A DNA stretch of 64,000 nucleotides. Origin: CAVPNY01 sp963706905. Its GTDB lineage: Bacteria > Chloroflexota > Anaerolineae > Anaerolineales > UBA4823. Shown here piece after piece: positions 28,755 to 37,837 of the stretch (position 1 is the first letter of the stretch; each line of letters begins with the position of its first letter). Below the pieces are notes generated by a model. That model did no database searches. It was not told the origin of the DNA and saw only the letters and a list, made by a program, of their open reading frames with translations. The position numbers and the translations under genes were made by a program. Where the stretch lies: positions 372,001 through 436,000 of the forward strand of contig CAVPNY010000015.1 in the NCBI GenBank assembly GCA_963706905.1, given 5' to 3'.

Positions 28755-30140
28755 ATGCCTACATTGTTAATCCGCCACGCAACTGTTCTGGTGACGATGG
28801 ATGAACAGCGCCGCGAGATCGCAGACGGTGGTCTGTTCGCACGCGATGGCTTTATCCAGCAGGTCGGCCCAACGGATGCTCTCCCGGCTGAAGCCGACCT
28901 GGTGCTCGATTTGAGCGACCACCTGGTGGCACCAGGTCTGATTAATACCCACCATCACTTCTACCAAACCTTGACTCGGGCTGTTCCCGCGGCGCAAAAC
29001 GCCAATCTGTTTAACTGGTTAAGACTCTTTATCCGATTTGGGCGCGCCTCACACCCAGTGCAGTCAGCGTCTCTACTCAGACGGCGTTGGTTGAACTGGC
29101 CTTGTCGGGCTGTACCGCGGCCTCGGATCACTTGTATCTGTTCCCCAATGGCGCTCGCCTGGATGACGAGATCCTTGCTGCCCAAGAGGTTGGCGTGCGC
29201 TTGCACGCCTCACGCGGTTCGATGAGCCTTGGAGAGAGCCAGGGAGGCCTGCCCCCGGATAGTGTTGTTGAAAATGAAGCCTCAATTCTGAACGACTCAC
29301 AACGATTAATCGAGGCCTACCATGACCCAAATCCTGGATCATCTACCCAGGTTGTATTGGCTCCCTGCTCACCGTTCAGTGTTACCTCTAATTTGATGCG
29401 GGAGAGTGCAGCTCTGGCTCGCGAGTATGGGGTGCATCTTCACACCCACCTGGCAGAGACGCAAGATGAAGAGGTTTTTTGCCTGGAGAAATTCGGTTAC
29501 CGCCCGGTGGATTATATGGACCTGTTAAATTGGGTCGGGCCAGATGTATGGTTTGCTCATTCGGTTTATGTTAACCGGGATGAAATTGAAAGGTATGCCA
29601 AAACGGGATGTGGGGTGGCGCACTGTCCGAGTTCGAATATGCGGCTGGCTTCAGGCATTGCACCGATCCTGGACATGGTTTCTCATGGCGTGCGAGTAGG
29701 CCTGGGCGTTGACGGCTCAGCTAGCAACGACAGCTCGCATCTATTGAGCTGAGGCGCGCCAGGCGATGCTGGTATCCAGATTGCGCGCAGGCCTGGAAGG
29801 GGCTTCGCTCTCAAATCAGGGTACTCCTTCCTTGATGACGGCTCGCCAGGCGCTAGAAATAGCCACCCGCGGTGGGGCTGCTGTCCTGGGTCGATCAGAT
29901 ATTGGCTCCTTGGAACCTGGTAAGTGCGCCGATTTCTTTGCCATCAATTTAAATCGTCTGGATTACGCTGGTGCGCTGCATGATCCCGTAGCTGCTATCC
30001 TGTTCTGCGCCCCAGTTGCAGTCGATTACACGGTGGTTGGGGGAAGGATGATCGTCGAAAAGGGGCAGATGACGACGCTAGACTTACCCCGCCTGGTTGA
30101 GGCGCATAACAGAGAAGCCAGGCAGTTGCTGCCTGGTTGA
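28755..30140 (+). CDS. 8-oxoguanine/guanine-type deaminase (SsnA-like amidohydrolase), frameshifted
   Basis: COG0402 metal-dependent aminohydrolase. Motifs in order: NTHHHFYQTL metal site near 68-77, HTHLAETQDEE, FAHSVYVN, HCPSSNMRLASGIAP, GLGVDGSASNDSSH and GRSDIGSLEPGKCADFF. The pattern fits 8-oxoguanine deaminase/hydroxyatrazine hydrolase relatives and the SsnA protein of purine clusters. Three frames join at about 29028 (one T too many; restored LYPIWARLTPS) and at 29747-29753 (one base too many before GAGGCGCGCCAG, where the frame meets a TGA). The rebuilt protein is about 460 residues, full length. It is first gene after a strong promoter. Confidence 0.82.
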
Positions 30141-30214
30141 TCTTCAATGACTTGGTAACTGAGTGGATCCGGTTGCCTGTTTCGTAAGATGAGGTCTATA
30201 CAATTCGAGGATGT

Positions 30215-32020
30215 ATGTCGAGCCAGTCAATTGCACAACGAACACGTAGCCTGGTCGATGTGGCGACCGGACGCAAACCCGCTGATCTGGTGATCCGGAA
30301 TGGTCGTTGGGTATGTGTTCAATCGGGCGAGATCATCGAACAGACCGATATCGCTATCCATTCTGGGCGGATCGCTTATATTGGCGAGGATGCCAGCCAT
30401 GCGATTGGTGAGCACACAGACGTGATCGATGCTGCAGACCGATATCTTGTGCCCGGCTTGCTGGATGCTCATATGCACGTTGAATCGGGTATGTTGACAG
30501 TGACTGAATTCGTACGGGCGGTCATCCGGCATGGGACCACTGGCATGTTCATCGATCCCCATGAGATCGCCAATATTTTTGGTCTGAAAGGTGTGCGCCT
30601 GATGCATGATGAGGCGCTCATCCAACCGATCCATGTGTGGGTTCAGGCGCCTTCCTGTGTGCCTTCAGCGCCTGGGTTCGAAACGCCGGGATCAGAGATC
30701 AACGCGCAGGATGTCGCCGAAGCGATGAAATGGGAAGGGACCATTGGACTGGGAGAGATGATGAATTTCCAGGGTGTGTATCTTTCTGATGAGCTGCCCC
30801 ATGCCGAGATGGCAGAAACCCGTCAGGCTGGCAAGGTGATCGGTGGGCATTTTGCCTCCCCAGATTTAGGATTGCCCTTCCATGGATATGTGGCAGGGGG
30901 TCCGGAAGATGACCACGAAGGCACCCGGTTGGAGGATGCCCTGGCACACGTCCGTCAGGGTATGAAGCCCATGCTCCGCCTGGGCTCAGCCTGGCATGAT
31001 GTGGACGATCCGCTGCGGGCGATCACTGAGATGAGATTGGATCCTCGCCACTTTATCCTATGCACAGATGACTGTCATTCGCAAACTCTGGTCAACGAAG
31101 GGCATGTGAACCGGGCGGTAAAGCGGGCGATTGCCCAGGGATTATCACCATTGACAGCCATCCAGATGGCAACGATTAATCCAGCGGAACACTTTGGCGT
31201 TGCGCGCGATGTTGGGCAAATCGCCCCAGGGCGATTTGCCGATATCCTGATCGTGCGAAACTTGCCCGAGCTGAAGATCGACCAGGTTATCGCTCGCGGC
31301 AAAGTAGTCTGTCACGACGGGCGGTTGCTGACAGAGGTGCCGGCTTATGAGTATCCAGATTGGGTTAAGCAATCCGTCCGTCTGGCACGTCGGTTAGCGC
31401 CCGCTGATTTCAAGCTGGCAATTCCACCCGGTGTGTCGCCCGCTCCATCGTCAGTGTTGGCCAATGTGATCGGAGTGATCGAAAATCAGGCTCCCACGCG
31501 CCATTTGCGTCTGCATGTGTCTGTTGTAAATAATGAAGTGAAGGTAGATTTACCCAGAGATATTGCCAAGATCGCTTTAATCGAGCGACATCGTGCCAGT
31601 GGGAAAATGCAATTAGGGCTGGTGAATGGTTTTGGATTCGATGTGCCTTGTGCAGTGGGTACGACCGTTGCTCATGATTGCCATCACATGATCGTTGTTG
31701 GCACTGATGATGTCAACATGGCCCTGGCGGCGAATACACTGGCCGAAGTGGGAGGCGGTCAGGTGGTTGTTCGACAGGGAGAAGTGATCGGCCTGGTTGA
31801 GCTGCCCATCGCCGGGTTGATGTCGAATGAGCCGGCAAATACTGTTGCCCGAAAGGCGGCTACTATCCTGGATGGATTCAAAGCCTGTGGTTGCATGCTG
31901 AATAATCCCAATATGCAGCTTAGCCTCTTAGCCCTGGCGGTGATCCCAGAGCTACGCCTGACTGACCTTGGTTTGGTCGATGTTGTCCATTTCGAATTTA
32001 TCTCGTCCCTGGAAGTATAA
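30215..32020 (+). CDS. ade: adenine deaminase
   Basis: Converts adenine to hypoxanthine and ammonia. The 601 residues match the bacterial Ade family. The N-terminal amidohydrolase domain has DAHMHVESGM near 86-95, GTTGMFIDPHEIANIFG near 109-125, GEMMNFQGV and CTDDCHS near 285. The C-terminal adenine-deaminase domain has FDVPCAVGTTVAHDCHHMI near 480-497 and the AEVGGGQVVV block. It has a GAGG ribosome site. It lies 74 bases after the first deaminase gene and before the GntR gene, fitting a purine-catabolic operon. Confidence 0.96.
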   Translation: MSSQSIAQRTRSLVDVATGRKPADLVIRNGRWVCVQSGEIIEQTDIAIHSGRIAYIGEDASHAIGEHTDVIDAADRYLVPGLLDAHMHVESGMLTVTEFVRAVIRHGTTGMFIDPHEIANIFGLKGVRLMHDEALIQPIHVWVQAPSCVPSAPGFETPGSEINAQDVAEAMKWEGTIGLGEMMNFQGVYLSDELPHAEMAETRQAGKVIGGHFASPDLGLPFHGYVAGGPEDDHEGTRLEDALAHVRQGMKPMLRLGSAWHDVDDPLRAITEMRLDPRHFILCTDDCHSQTLVNEGHVNRAVKRAIAQGLSPLTAIQMATINPAEHFGVARDVGQIAPGRFADILIVRNLPELKIDQVIARGKVVCHDGRLLTEVPAYEYPDWVKQSVRLARRLAPADFKLAIPPGVSPAPSSVLANVIGVIENQAPTRHLRLHVSVVNNEVKVDLPRDIAKIALIERHRASGKMQLGLVNGFGFDVPCAVGTTVAHDCHHMIVVGTDDVNMALAANTLAEVGGGQVVVRQGEVIGLVELPIAGLMSNEPANTVARKAATILDGFKACGCMLNNPNMQLSLLALAVIPELRLTDLGLVDVVHFEFISSLEV

Positions 32021-32044
32021 GTACAAATGGGCCTCGTCCGAGAT

Positions 32045-32053
32045 TGATACAAT
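32045..32053 (+). promoter_or_regulatory. extended -10 promoter, probable leaderless GntR transcript
   Basis: TGATACAAT ends six bases before the ATG at 32060 and there is no ribosome site, so the regulator gene probably starts its own leaderless transcript. Confidence 0.5.
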
Positions 32054-32059
32054 CATTCA

Positions 32060-32779
32060 ATGACTCACCAGATTACCCTTTCACAAAGATTGCACGAACA
32101 ATTGGGCCGGGTTATTGCAGCGACAAAACCGGGCGATCGATTGCTTACTGAACCCCAACTGGCTCGCCAGTTGGGTGTATCGCGGGCGACATTGCGGGAA
32201 GCCATGCGCACCTACGAGACGCAGGGGTTGATCCGCCGCCGCCAGGGAGTGGGCACGTTTGTGCTGCGACCTGCTCATGTGTTGGAAAGCGGCCTGGAAA
32301 TCCTGGAAAGCCTGGAAACTATTGCGCAGCGCATGGGGTTGCATGCTGTCCCTGGAGAAATAGTCATTAATCATCGACCAGCCTACCAGGATGAGAGCCT
32401 GGTGCTCGGTCTTGCAGTAGCAGCTCAAGTTGTTTCTGTCTCAAGGGTTATCCTGGCAGATGATCGGCCGGCTGCATACCTGATAGATGTCCTTCCGTCT
32501 GAGTTCATTACTTTGGATGAATTAGGAGATGGTTTCAACGGTTCAGTGCTGGATTTACTCATGCGGCGTGGCGATCCCCTGCTGGCTAACTCGCATTGCG
32601 ATATTGCTGCAGTGGCAGCCAGCCCGGATGTCGCCCGGGCGCTGAACATCCAACGCGGAGATGCCTTGTTGCGTTTTCAATCTCGTTTGTTCACCATTGA
32701 TGGGAAAGTGATCGATTATTCTATTGGATATTTCTTGCCTGGATACTTCCGCTTTCATGTAATCCGGGAGTTAAGCTGA
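32060..32779 (+). CDS. GntR-family regulator (HutC/UTRA type)
   Basis: A 239-residue repressor-type regulator. The N-terminal winged helix-turn-helix (residues 5-75: LLTEPQLARQLGVSRATLREAMRTYE; GLIRRRQGVGTFV) is followed by a UTRA ligand-binding domain (about 90-235: VSRVILADDRPAAYLIDVLPS, LLRFQSRLFTIDGKVIDYSIGYFLPGYF) with its typical C-terminal strand. Position between adenine deaminase and the carbamoyltransferase genes makes it the likely local regulator, sensing a nucleobase or ureido intermediate. The perfect palindrome at 36271-36284 is a candidate operator. Both are inference. Confidence 0.9.
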   Translation: MTHQITLSQRLHEQLGRVIAATKPGDRLLTEPQLARQLGVSRATLREAMRTYETQGLIRRRQGVGTFVLRPAHVLESGLEILESLETIAQRMGLHAVPGEIVINHRPAYQDESLVLGLAVAAQVVSVSRVILADDRPAAYLIDVLPSEFITLDELGDGFNGSVLDLLMRRGDPLLANSHCDIAAVAASPDVARALNIQRGDALLRFQSRLFTIDGKVIDYSIGYFLPGYFRFHVIRELS

Positions 32780-32874
32780 AAGATCTTGTGGTAATTCACG
32801 CCCTATCTGCCTGATAAATATGAAATGGCTGGTGGGTGTAAACAAAATCAAAGATAGATAAGGAGTGAAACATT

Positions 32875-33828
32875 ATGCGAAGTTTTCTCGGTCGTGATAT
32901 CCTCTCTCTGAAGGAATTCGAACGTAATGAATTCTTTCATGTTTTCGATGTGGCCCAACAGTTAGAGCCGATCGCCAGGAGTCGCCAAAACAGTGACATG
33001 CTCAAGGCTAAGAGCCTGGTTACGGCTTTTTATCAGCCCTCCACACGCACACGCTTGGCCCATGAAGCGGCAATGCATCGCCTGGGTGGGCACGTGCTTG
33101 GCTTTTCAGATGCCAAGATGACCCGCGCCGGTGATTTCTACCAGGAGTCGATTAAGGACACGGTCAAGATGCTTGAATTCTACGGCGATGTGATCGTGAT
33201 GCGCCATTTCCAACAAGGCGCACCGCACGAGGCGGCTAAATGGGCCAGCATCCCCGTGATCAACGGCGGGGATGGCTGGGGTGAGCACCCCACCCAAATC
33301 CTGACTGATCTCTACACCGTGTTAAGTGAGAAAGGTCGTATCGATGGCTTGAAATGGCTGGCAGTTGGGGATATGCGCATGCGTACGATGCATTCGTTAG
33401 GCTATGCATTGACCCAGTTTGATTGCCCGATCACCTTCGTCTCTCCGCCAGATATGTCGTTAACCGACGATTTCAAGAAGGAGCTACGCCAGTATAGCCT
33501 GGATTTCAAAGAAGCTGAGCACGTTGAACAGGCTATTGCCACTGCAGACGTTATCCTGGTCGAGCCGGTTGTCCAGCCGGATTACACCAAGTCGCGCGAC
33601 GAACGCGGCAGCGAAGTTGGCTTGACTCCTGCCAATTATAAGATCACCCGCAAACTGCTGGGTACCAAGGCCAAGCCGGATGCCATTTTATTGCATTCCC
33701 TGCCTCGCATGGATGAAGTCCCAGCCGATGTGGATATCACCCGCTGGTCACGCTATTGGCAGGAAGCCTTCAATGGCGTGGTGATGCGTATGGCGCTGTT
33801 GGCTCTGGTTTTAGGTGCAATGGAATAA
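32875..33828 (+). CDS. aspartate carbamoyltransferase-like enzyme
   Basis: A 317-residue carbamoyltransferase. The carbamoyl-phosphate loop is PSTRTR at about 55-60, followed by MHRLGGHVLGFSD. DGWGEHPTQILTDLYT near 136-151 is the HPTQ carbamoyl site, and LLHSLPRMDEV near 278 matches the aspartate carbamoyltransferase HPLPRxDE motif. It could be biosynthetic PyrB, but no other pyr gene is near. It lies in the purine island ahead of a YgeW-like paralogue and carbamate kinase, so a catabolic role in the reverse direction is possible. The start has AAGGAG eight bases upstream. Confidence 0.85.
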   Translation: MRSFLGRDILSLKEFERNEFFHVFDVAQQLEPIARSRQNSDMLKAKSLVTAFYQPSTRTRLAHEAAMHRLGGHVLGFSDAKMTRAGDFYQESIKDTVKMLEFYGDVIVMRHFQQGAPHEAAKWASIPVINGGDGWGEHPTQILTDLYTVLSEKGRIDGLKWLAVGDMRMRTMHSLGYALTQFDCPITFVSPPDMSLTDDFKKELRQYSLDFKEAEHVEQAIATADVILVEPVVQPDYTKSRDERGSEVGLTPANYKITRKLLGTKAKPDAILLHSLPRMDEVPADVDITRWSRYWQEAFNGVVMRMALLALVLGAME

Positions 33829-33830
33829 TT

Positions 33831-33870
33831 TAGTCGGATAGTCGCGTAGTCGGATAGTCAATTAGTCAAT
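33831..33870 (+). repeat. five tandem TAGTCnnn octamers (left arm)
   Basis: Five contiguous eight-base units, each beginning TAGTC, with trinucleotides GGA, GCG, GGA, AAT, AAT, end 10 bases before the four-helix-bundle gene. The core is the reverse complement of the units in the right arm. Confidence 0.9.
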
Positions 33871-33880
33871 TGGCTGTTAT

Positions 33881-34252
33881 ATGGCGAAGATTACTCGTTT
33901 TGAAGATTTGCAGAGCTGGCAAAAGGCGCGTCAGTTTACGAATACAATATATGACTTGACAGGCCATTTAGAATTTGCAAAGGATTTTCGACTACGTGAT
34001 CAAATTCAAAGTGCGGCTGGTTCTACTATGCACAATATTGCCGAGGGTTTTGATGCCGGCTCAGACCCAGAATTTATTCGTTTCCTGAAGATGGCGCGCC
34101 GTTCGGCAAGTGAAGTACAATCGCAACTTTACCTGGCTCTTGATCGGAGTTATATCACGGAAGCTGAGCGCCAAAGAAGCGATGAGATGGCAACAGAAGT
34201 GAAGAAACTAATCAACGGTCTGATCAGCTATCTGCGTACTTCCAGCCGCTGA
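33881..34252 (+). CDS. four-helix-bundle protein (S23 / 23S intervening-sequence protein family)
   Basis: A 123-residue all-helical protein with the family's marks: FEDLQSWQKARQFTNTIYDLT near 7-27, RLRDQIQSAAGSTMHNIAEGFDAGSD near 46-71 and FLKMARRSASEVQSQLYLA near 76-94. Relatives are encoded in 23S rRNA intervening sequences and related to the Avd accessory protein of diversity-generating retroelements; they bind nucleic acid. The gene sits between two carbamoyltransferase genes and breaks an otherwise functional run. It is bracketed by five TAGTCnnn and five GACTAnnn octamers. It has no clear ribosome site. It looks like a small insertion and not like an island gene. Confidence 0.9.
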   Translation: MAKITRFEDLQSWQKARQFTNTIYDLTGHLEFAKDFRLRDQIQSAAGSTMHNIAEGFDAGSDPEFIRFLKMARRSASEVQSQLYLALDRSYITEAERQRSDEMATEVKKLINGLISYLRTSSR

Positions 34253-34262
34253 GAGCATAAAC

Positions 34263-34302
34263 GACTATCAGACTATTAGACTATCTGACTAGGAGACTAT
34301 TT
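34263..34302 (+). repeat. five tandem GACTAnnn octamers (right arm)
   Basis: Five contiguous eight-base units, each beginning GACTA, with trinucleotides TCA, TTA, TCT, GGA, TTT. They start 10 bases after the four-helix-bundle stop and end two bases before the next start codon. They are complementary to the TAGTC cores of the left arm, so a transcript could fold into a ladder of five 5-bp helices. Confidence 0.9.
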
Positions 34303-34304
34303 AC

Positions 34305-35285
34305 ATGCAAACAGACTTAAGAGGCCGAGATTTAATCGGCGACCTGGATTTTAGCAAGGAAGAAGTTGAGACTGTGCTGGATGTCGCTTTTGACTTGAAG
34401 CGCAAGCGTGCCCTGGGTGAATCCCATGCCTACCTGCGCGACAAAGTCCTGGCGATGCTGTTCTTCTTCTCCAGCACCCGTACGCGCGGCTCATTTGAGG
34501 CTGGCATGGCCCAGCTCGGTGGGCACGCTGCATTCATCGAGTCGAAGACCACCCAGATCGCACACGGCGATACCCCCAAAGAGATCGGCGAGATTTTTGG
34601 GCGCTATTTCGATGGGATTGCAATCCGCCATGTCGATTGGGGCATTGGCAACGGGTATCTGAATGCCGTTGCTAAGGCTTCACGCGTGCCGATCCTAAAC
34701 ATGCAATGCGATATCTATCACCCGTTCCAGATCCTGGCTGACCTGATGACCATCGTCGAGAAGAAAGGGCGTGATTTGCGCCGGAAGAAGATGGTAGTTT
34801 CCTGGGCATATGCGGCATCCTATCAAAAGCCGATGTCGGTGCCCCAAAGCCTGGTGCTGCAGATGCCGCGTTTCGGGTTGGATGTCGTTCTGGCGCATCC
34901 GCCGGAGTTTAAACTGATGCCTGAAGTTATGGAACAAGCCCGTGAGCAGGCCCGCAAGTTTGGCTCAGGCTTCGAGGTAGTGGATGACATGGAAGCAGCT
35001 TTTAAAGATGCTGATATTGTCTACGCCAAATCGTGGGGAGCGATGGTGCATACTCCAGACGCAGCCGAAGGCGCAAAAATCATCGAAAAATATAAACACT
35101 GGATCACCGATGAGCGTAAGATGGTGCTGGCCAAACCGGACGCTATTTATATGCACCCGTTGCCAGCTGATCGCAACATTGAGGTCACGGACGGCGTTAT
35201 GGATGGACTGAATTCAGTCGTCTATGACGAAGCGGAAAATCGAATGCATGCCCAGAAGGCCGTGATGGCCTTGACAATGAGGTAA
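34305..35285 (+). CDS. YgeW-like carbamoyltransferase
   Basis: A 326-residue knotted carbamoyltransferase of the YgeW group. The carbamoyl-phosphate loop is FSSTRTRGSFEAGM near 54-67. The second site reads CDIYHPFQILADL near 135-147, with HPFQ in place of HPTQ. AKSWGAMVHTPDA near 243 and YMHPLPADRNIEV near 287-299 complete the family pattern. In E. coli ygeW belongs to the anaerobic purine-degradation gene cluster. Four bases before carbamate kinase, it is expected to release carbamoyl phosphate from a ureido compound. The exact substrate is not readable here. The right octamer array has replaced its normal upstream region. Confidence 0.88.
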   Translation: MQTDLRGRDLIGDLDFSKEEVETVLDVAFDLKRKRALGESHAYLRDKVLAMLFFFSSTRTRGSFEAGMAQLGGHAAFIESKTTQIAHGDTPKEIGEIFGRYFDGIAIRHVDWGIGNGYLNAVAKASRVPILNMQCDIYHPFQILADLMTIVEKKGRDLRRKKMVVSWAYAASYQKPMSVPQSLVLQMPRFGLDVVLAHPPEFKLMPEVMEQAREQARKFGSGFEVVDDMEAAFKDADIVYAKSWGAMVHTPDAAEGAKIIEKYKHWITDERKMVLAKPDAIYMHPLPADRNIEVTDGVMDGLNSVVYDEAENRMHAQKAVMALTMR

Positions 35286-35289
35286 TCGA

Positions 35290-36246
35290 ATGGCAAATAG
35301 GAAACTAGCTGTTGTCGCTATTGGCGGCAATTCCCTGATTAAAGATAAGAATCACCAGACAGTAGAAGACCAGTATGAAGCTGCCCAGGAAACAACGCGT
35401 CATATTGCCGATATGATCGAAGCAGGCTGGGATGTGGTTATCGGACACGGCAATGGACCGCAGGTTGGCTTCATCTTGCGGCGTTCCGAGATCGCCAATA
35501 AAGTGGAAGGCATGCACGAGGTCCCTCTGGATGTTTGCGGCGCGGATAGTCAGGGGGCAATTGGATATGCCTTGCAGCAGACCTTGCAAAACGAGCTCCA
35601 CCGGCGCGGTATTAACAAGCCAGTCGCTACCGTCGTGACTCAGGTATTGGTGGATCACAATGACACGGCCTTTAAGAATCCTTCCAAGCCGATCGGTGGA
35701 TTTATGGACAAGGAAGAAGCTGATCATCGCGCTCAGGATATGGGCTGGACGGTGGTCGAAGATGCTGGGCGTGGTTGGCGGCGGGTGGTGGCTTCTCCCC
35801 TTCCAAAAGAGGTTGTTGAGCTGCATTCGATCAAAGCCTTGATCGAGGCCGGGGTAGTGGTGATTGCTGTTGGCGGCGGCGGGATTCCCGTGATCGATAA
35901 AGGAGACCGCTATTTGGTTGGCACAGCCGCAGTGATTGACAAGGACTACGCCAGCAGCCTGCTTGCCCAGGAGGTAAAAGCCGACTTGTTCCTGATCTCG
36001 ACTGCAGTAGAACAGGTTGCTTTAAACTTTGGCAAGCCTGATCAGAAGTGGATCGACAAAATGACCGTGGCTGAAGCCAAACAGTACCTGGCTGCGGGAA
36101 CCCACTTTGCCAAGGGTTCGATGGCGCCCAAGATCCAGGCGATCCTCTGGTTCCTGGAGGCGGGCGGGAAGGAAGCCCTCATCACCGACCCCGGGAATAT
36201 CGGGCGCGCCCTGCGCGGTGAGACTGGAACCCGAGTAATACCTTAA
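35290..36246 (+). CDS. arcC: carbamate kinase
   Basis: Makes ATP from carbamoyl phosphate and ADP, releasing carbamate (NH3 + CO2). A 318-residue amino-acid-kinase fold: VVAIGGNSL near 8-16, VIGHGNGPQVGF near 50-61, AVGGGGIPV near 195-203, DKDYASSLLA near 217 and the final GSMAPKIQA and ITDPGNIGRAL blocks. The ribosome site GAGGT overlaps the previous stop, so it is coupled to the YgeW-like gene. There is no arginine deiminase gene nearby, so ureido or purine breakdown is the likely source of carbamoyl phosphate. Confidence 0.95.
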   Translation: MANRKLAVVAIGGNSLIKDKNHQTVEDQYEAAQETTRHIADMIEAGWDVVIGHGNGPQVGFILRRSEIANKVEGMHEVPLDVCGADSQGAIGYALQQTLQNELHRRGINKPVATVVTQVLVDHNDTAFKNPSKPIGGFMDKEEADHRAQDMGWTVVEDAGRGWRRVVASPLPKEVVELHSIKALIEAGVVVIAVGGGGIPVIDKGDRYLVGTAAVIDKDYASSLLAQEVKADLFLISTAVEQVALNFGKPDQKWIDKMTVAEAKQYLAAGTHFAKGSMAPKIQAILWFLEAGGKEALITDPGNIGRALRGETGTRVIP

Positions 36247-36270
36247 TAGTTTCATCCGACTTCGATGTTG

Positions 36271-36284
36271 ATGACTTAAGTCAT
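36271..36284. promoter_or_regulatory. 14-bp perfect palindrome, candidate operator
   Basis: ATGACTTAAGTCAT is fully self-complementary and lies 12 bases upstream of the -35 box of the transporter promoter. This is a typical position for a dimeric regulator such as the local GntR protein. Confidence 0.45.
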
Positions 36285-36295
36285 ACTGAGGACTA

Positions 36296-36325
36296 TTGTT
36301 TACAGTAGATGTAAAAGGGTAAAAT
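36296..36325 (+). promoter_or_regulatory. promoter of the nucleoside-type ABC transporter genes
   Basis: TTGTTT, an 18-base spacer and TAAAAT form a plausible housekeeping promoter about 50 bases before the first ATPase gene. Confidence 0.5.
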
Positions 36326-36373
36326 ATAGCATTCTTTTCACCGGCACCATTTCAAACCTAACCATACACCGCC

Positions 36374-37837
36374 ATGCACATTGAATTGCGTGACATCCGC
36401 AAGCATTTTGGTCCAGTCAAAGCAAATGATGGTATCAACCTTGTCTTTGAGGGGGGACGGATCTATGGATTGTTGGGTGAGAACGGTGCCGGGAAAAGTA
36501 CGCTAATGAAAATCCTGTCGGGCTTTCAACCGCCCGACTTGGGGGAAATTGTCATCGATGGTCAGCCCCAACGCTTCTCCTCTCCAGCAGAAGCGTTGGG
36601 GAAAGGCATCGGGATGCTGTATCAGGATCCATTGGACATCCCGGCTTTCAATGTGAAGGATAATTATCTGCTGGGGCGAGATCGTCGGGTTATCCTGAAT
36701 TACAAAACTGCCAGAGCAGAGCTGGACGAAATAACCTCGCATTTCAGCTTCGAAATCGATCAGCAAGCTACTATTGAAAATCTCTCACTTGGTGAACGGC
36801 AACAACTGGAGCTGACCCGTCTCCTGGTTGGCGGCGCACAGGTTTTGATCCTGGATGAGCCTACCACCGGGATCAGCGCTGATCAGAAAGAAAAGCTTTT
36901 CAATTCAATCCGCAAACTTGCCTGGGAAGAAGGAAAGACAATTATCCTGGTTTCCCATAAATTGGACGAAGTGCAGGAACTGTGCGGAGAAGCTATGATC
37001 CTGCGCAAGGGGAAAATGGTTGGGAGGACACCGGTACCCTGCTCAAATGAACAATTGGTCGAAAAAATGTTTGGACAGGTTCCCTTGCGGGGGGAACGAC
37101 CAGTCTATGAAGTGGGCGAGCCTGTCCTTGAATTACAGAACGTCCGCATTCCCACCTACCGGCTGACTGTCGAGAATATTAATCTCACCGTGCGTGCTGG
37201 TGAAATTTTCGGCCTGGCTGGTCTGGAAGGCAGCGGCCAGCAGTTGGTGTTGAAGGCTTGTGCAGGCTTGGTCAAGAATGACCAGGGACGCATCTCCCTG
37301 GCTGGTCAAGACATTACCCATTGGTCCTACCAGCGTCTAAGAACAGCAGGTATTGGTTATATTGCAGCCGGCCGGTTGGAAGAAGGTTTGGTGGCAGGAC
37401 TCACCATTACGGAACATCTTGTGCTTTCCCAACCCTCGCACAAATTCTTTATTGATTGGGCGAGCGCCCAAAAGCAATCTGAAGCCCGAATTACGCAATA
37501 CCAGGTTGTTGGGCGACCAGAGTCATTAGCCGATGAGCTTTCGGGAGGCAACCAGCAACGCCTGATGTTCGGGTTGTTGTGGGAATCTTTAAAGCTGATC
37601 TTGCTCGAACATCCGACCCGCGGTCTGGACGTTCGCTCATCGGATTGGATCTGGGAGCAACTCTACACACGGCGCGATTCAGGTACGGCGATCCTGTTTA
37701 TGTCCTCTGACCTGGACGAAATTATCGACCGGAGTGATCGCATCGCTGTGTTTTCGGGGGGAAAAATGTCGCGCATCCTGGATGCCAAGACGACCAGCGT
37801 CGAAGAGGTCGGCCGTTTGATTGGAGGCCAGGAGTGA
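36374..37837 (+). CDS. nucleoside/sugar-type ABC transporter ATPase with two nucleotide-binding domains (system A)
   Basis: A 487-residue tandem ATPase of the NupO/RbsA type. Domain 1 has Walker A GENGAGKST at 34-42, signature LSLGERQQ and Walker B LILDEPTTGIS. Domain 2 has a degenerate Walker A (GLEGSGQQL), signature LSGGNQQR and LLEHPTRGLD, as normal for this family. Together with BMP-type binding proteins such transporters import nucleosides or purine bases. It is the first gene of a transporter run. The stop overlaps the next permease start by four bases. No clear ribosome site is visible. Confidence 0.9.
   Translation: MHIELRDIRKHFGPVKANDGINLVFEGGRIYGLLGENGAGKSTLMKILSGFQPPDLGEIVIDGQPQRFSSPAEALGKGIGMLYQDPLDIPAFNVKDNYLLGRDRRVILNYKTARAELDEITSHFSFEIDQQATIENLSLGERQQLELTRLLVGGAQVLILDEPTTGISADQKEKLFNSIRKLAWEEGKTIILVSHKLDEVQELCGEAMILRKGKMVGRTPVPCSNEQLVEKMFGQVPLRGERPVYEVGEPVLELQNVRIPTYRLTVENINLTVRAGEIFGLAGLEGSGQQLVLKACAGLVKNDQGRISLAGQDITHWSYQRLRTAGIGYIAAGRLEEGLVAGLTITEHLVLSQPSHKFFIDWASAQKQSEARITQYQVVGRPESLADELSGGNQQRLMFGLLWESLKLILLEHPTRGLDVRSSDWIWEQLYTRRDSGTAILFMSSDLDEIIDRSDRIAVFSGGKMSRILDAKTTSVEEVGRLIGGQE

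Noticed and set aside
30141..30214. tRNA or riboswitch upstream of adenine deaminase
   Set aside because: The gap is only 74 bases and shows no cloverleaf or purine-aptamer core.
33831..34302. CRISPR-like array
   Set aside because: The units are octamers with only three variable bases, two arms in opposite orientation, and no cas genes.
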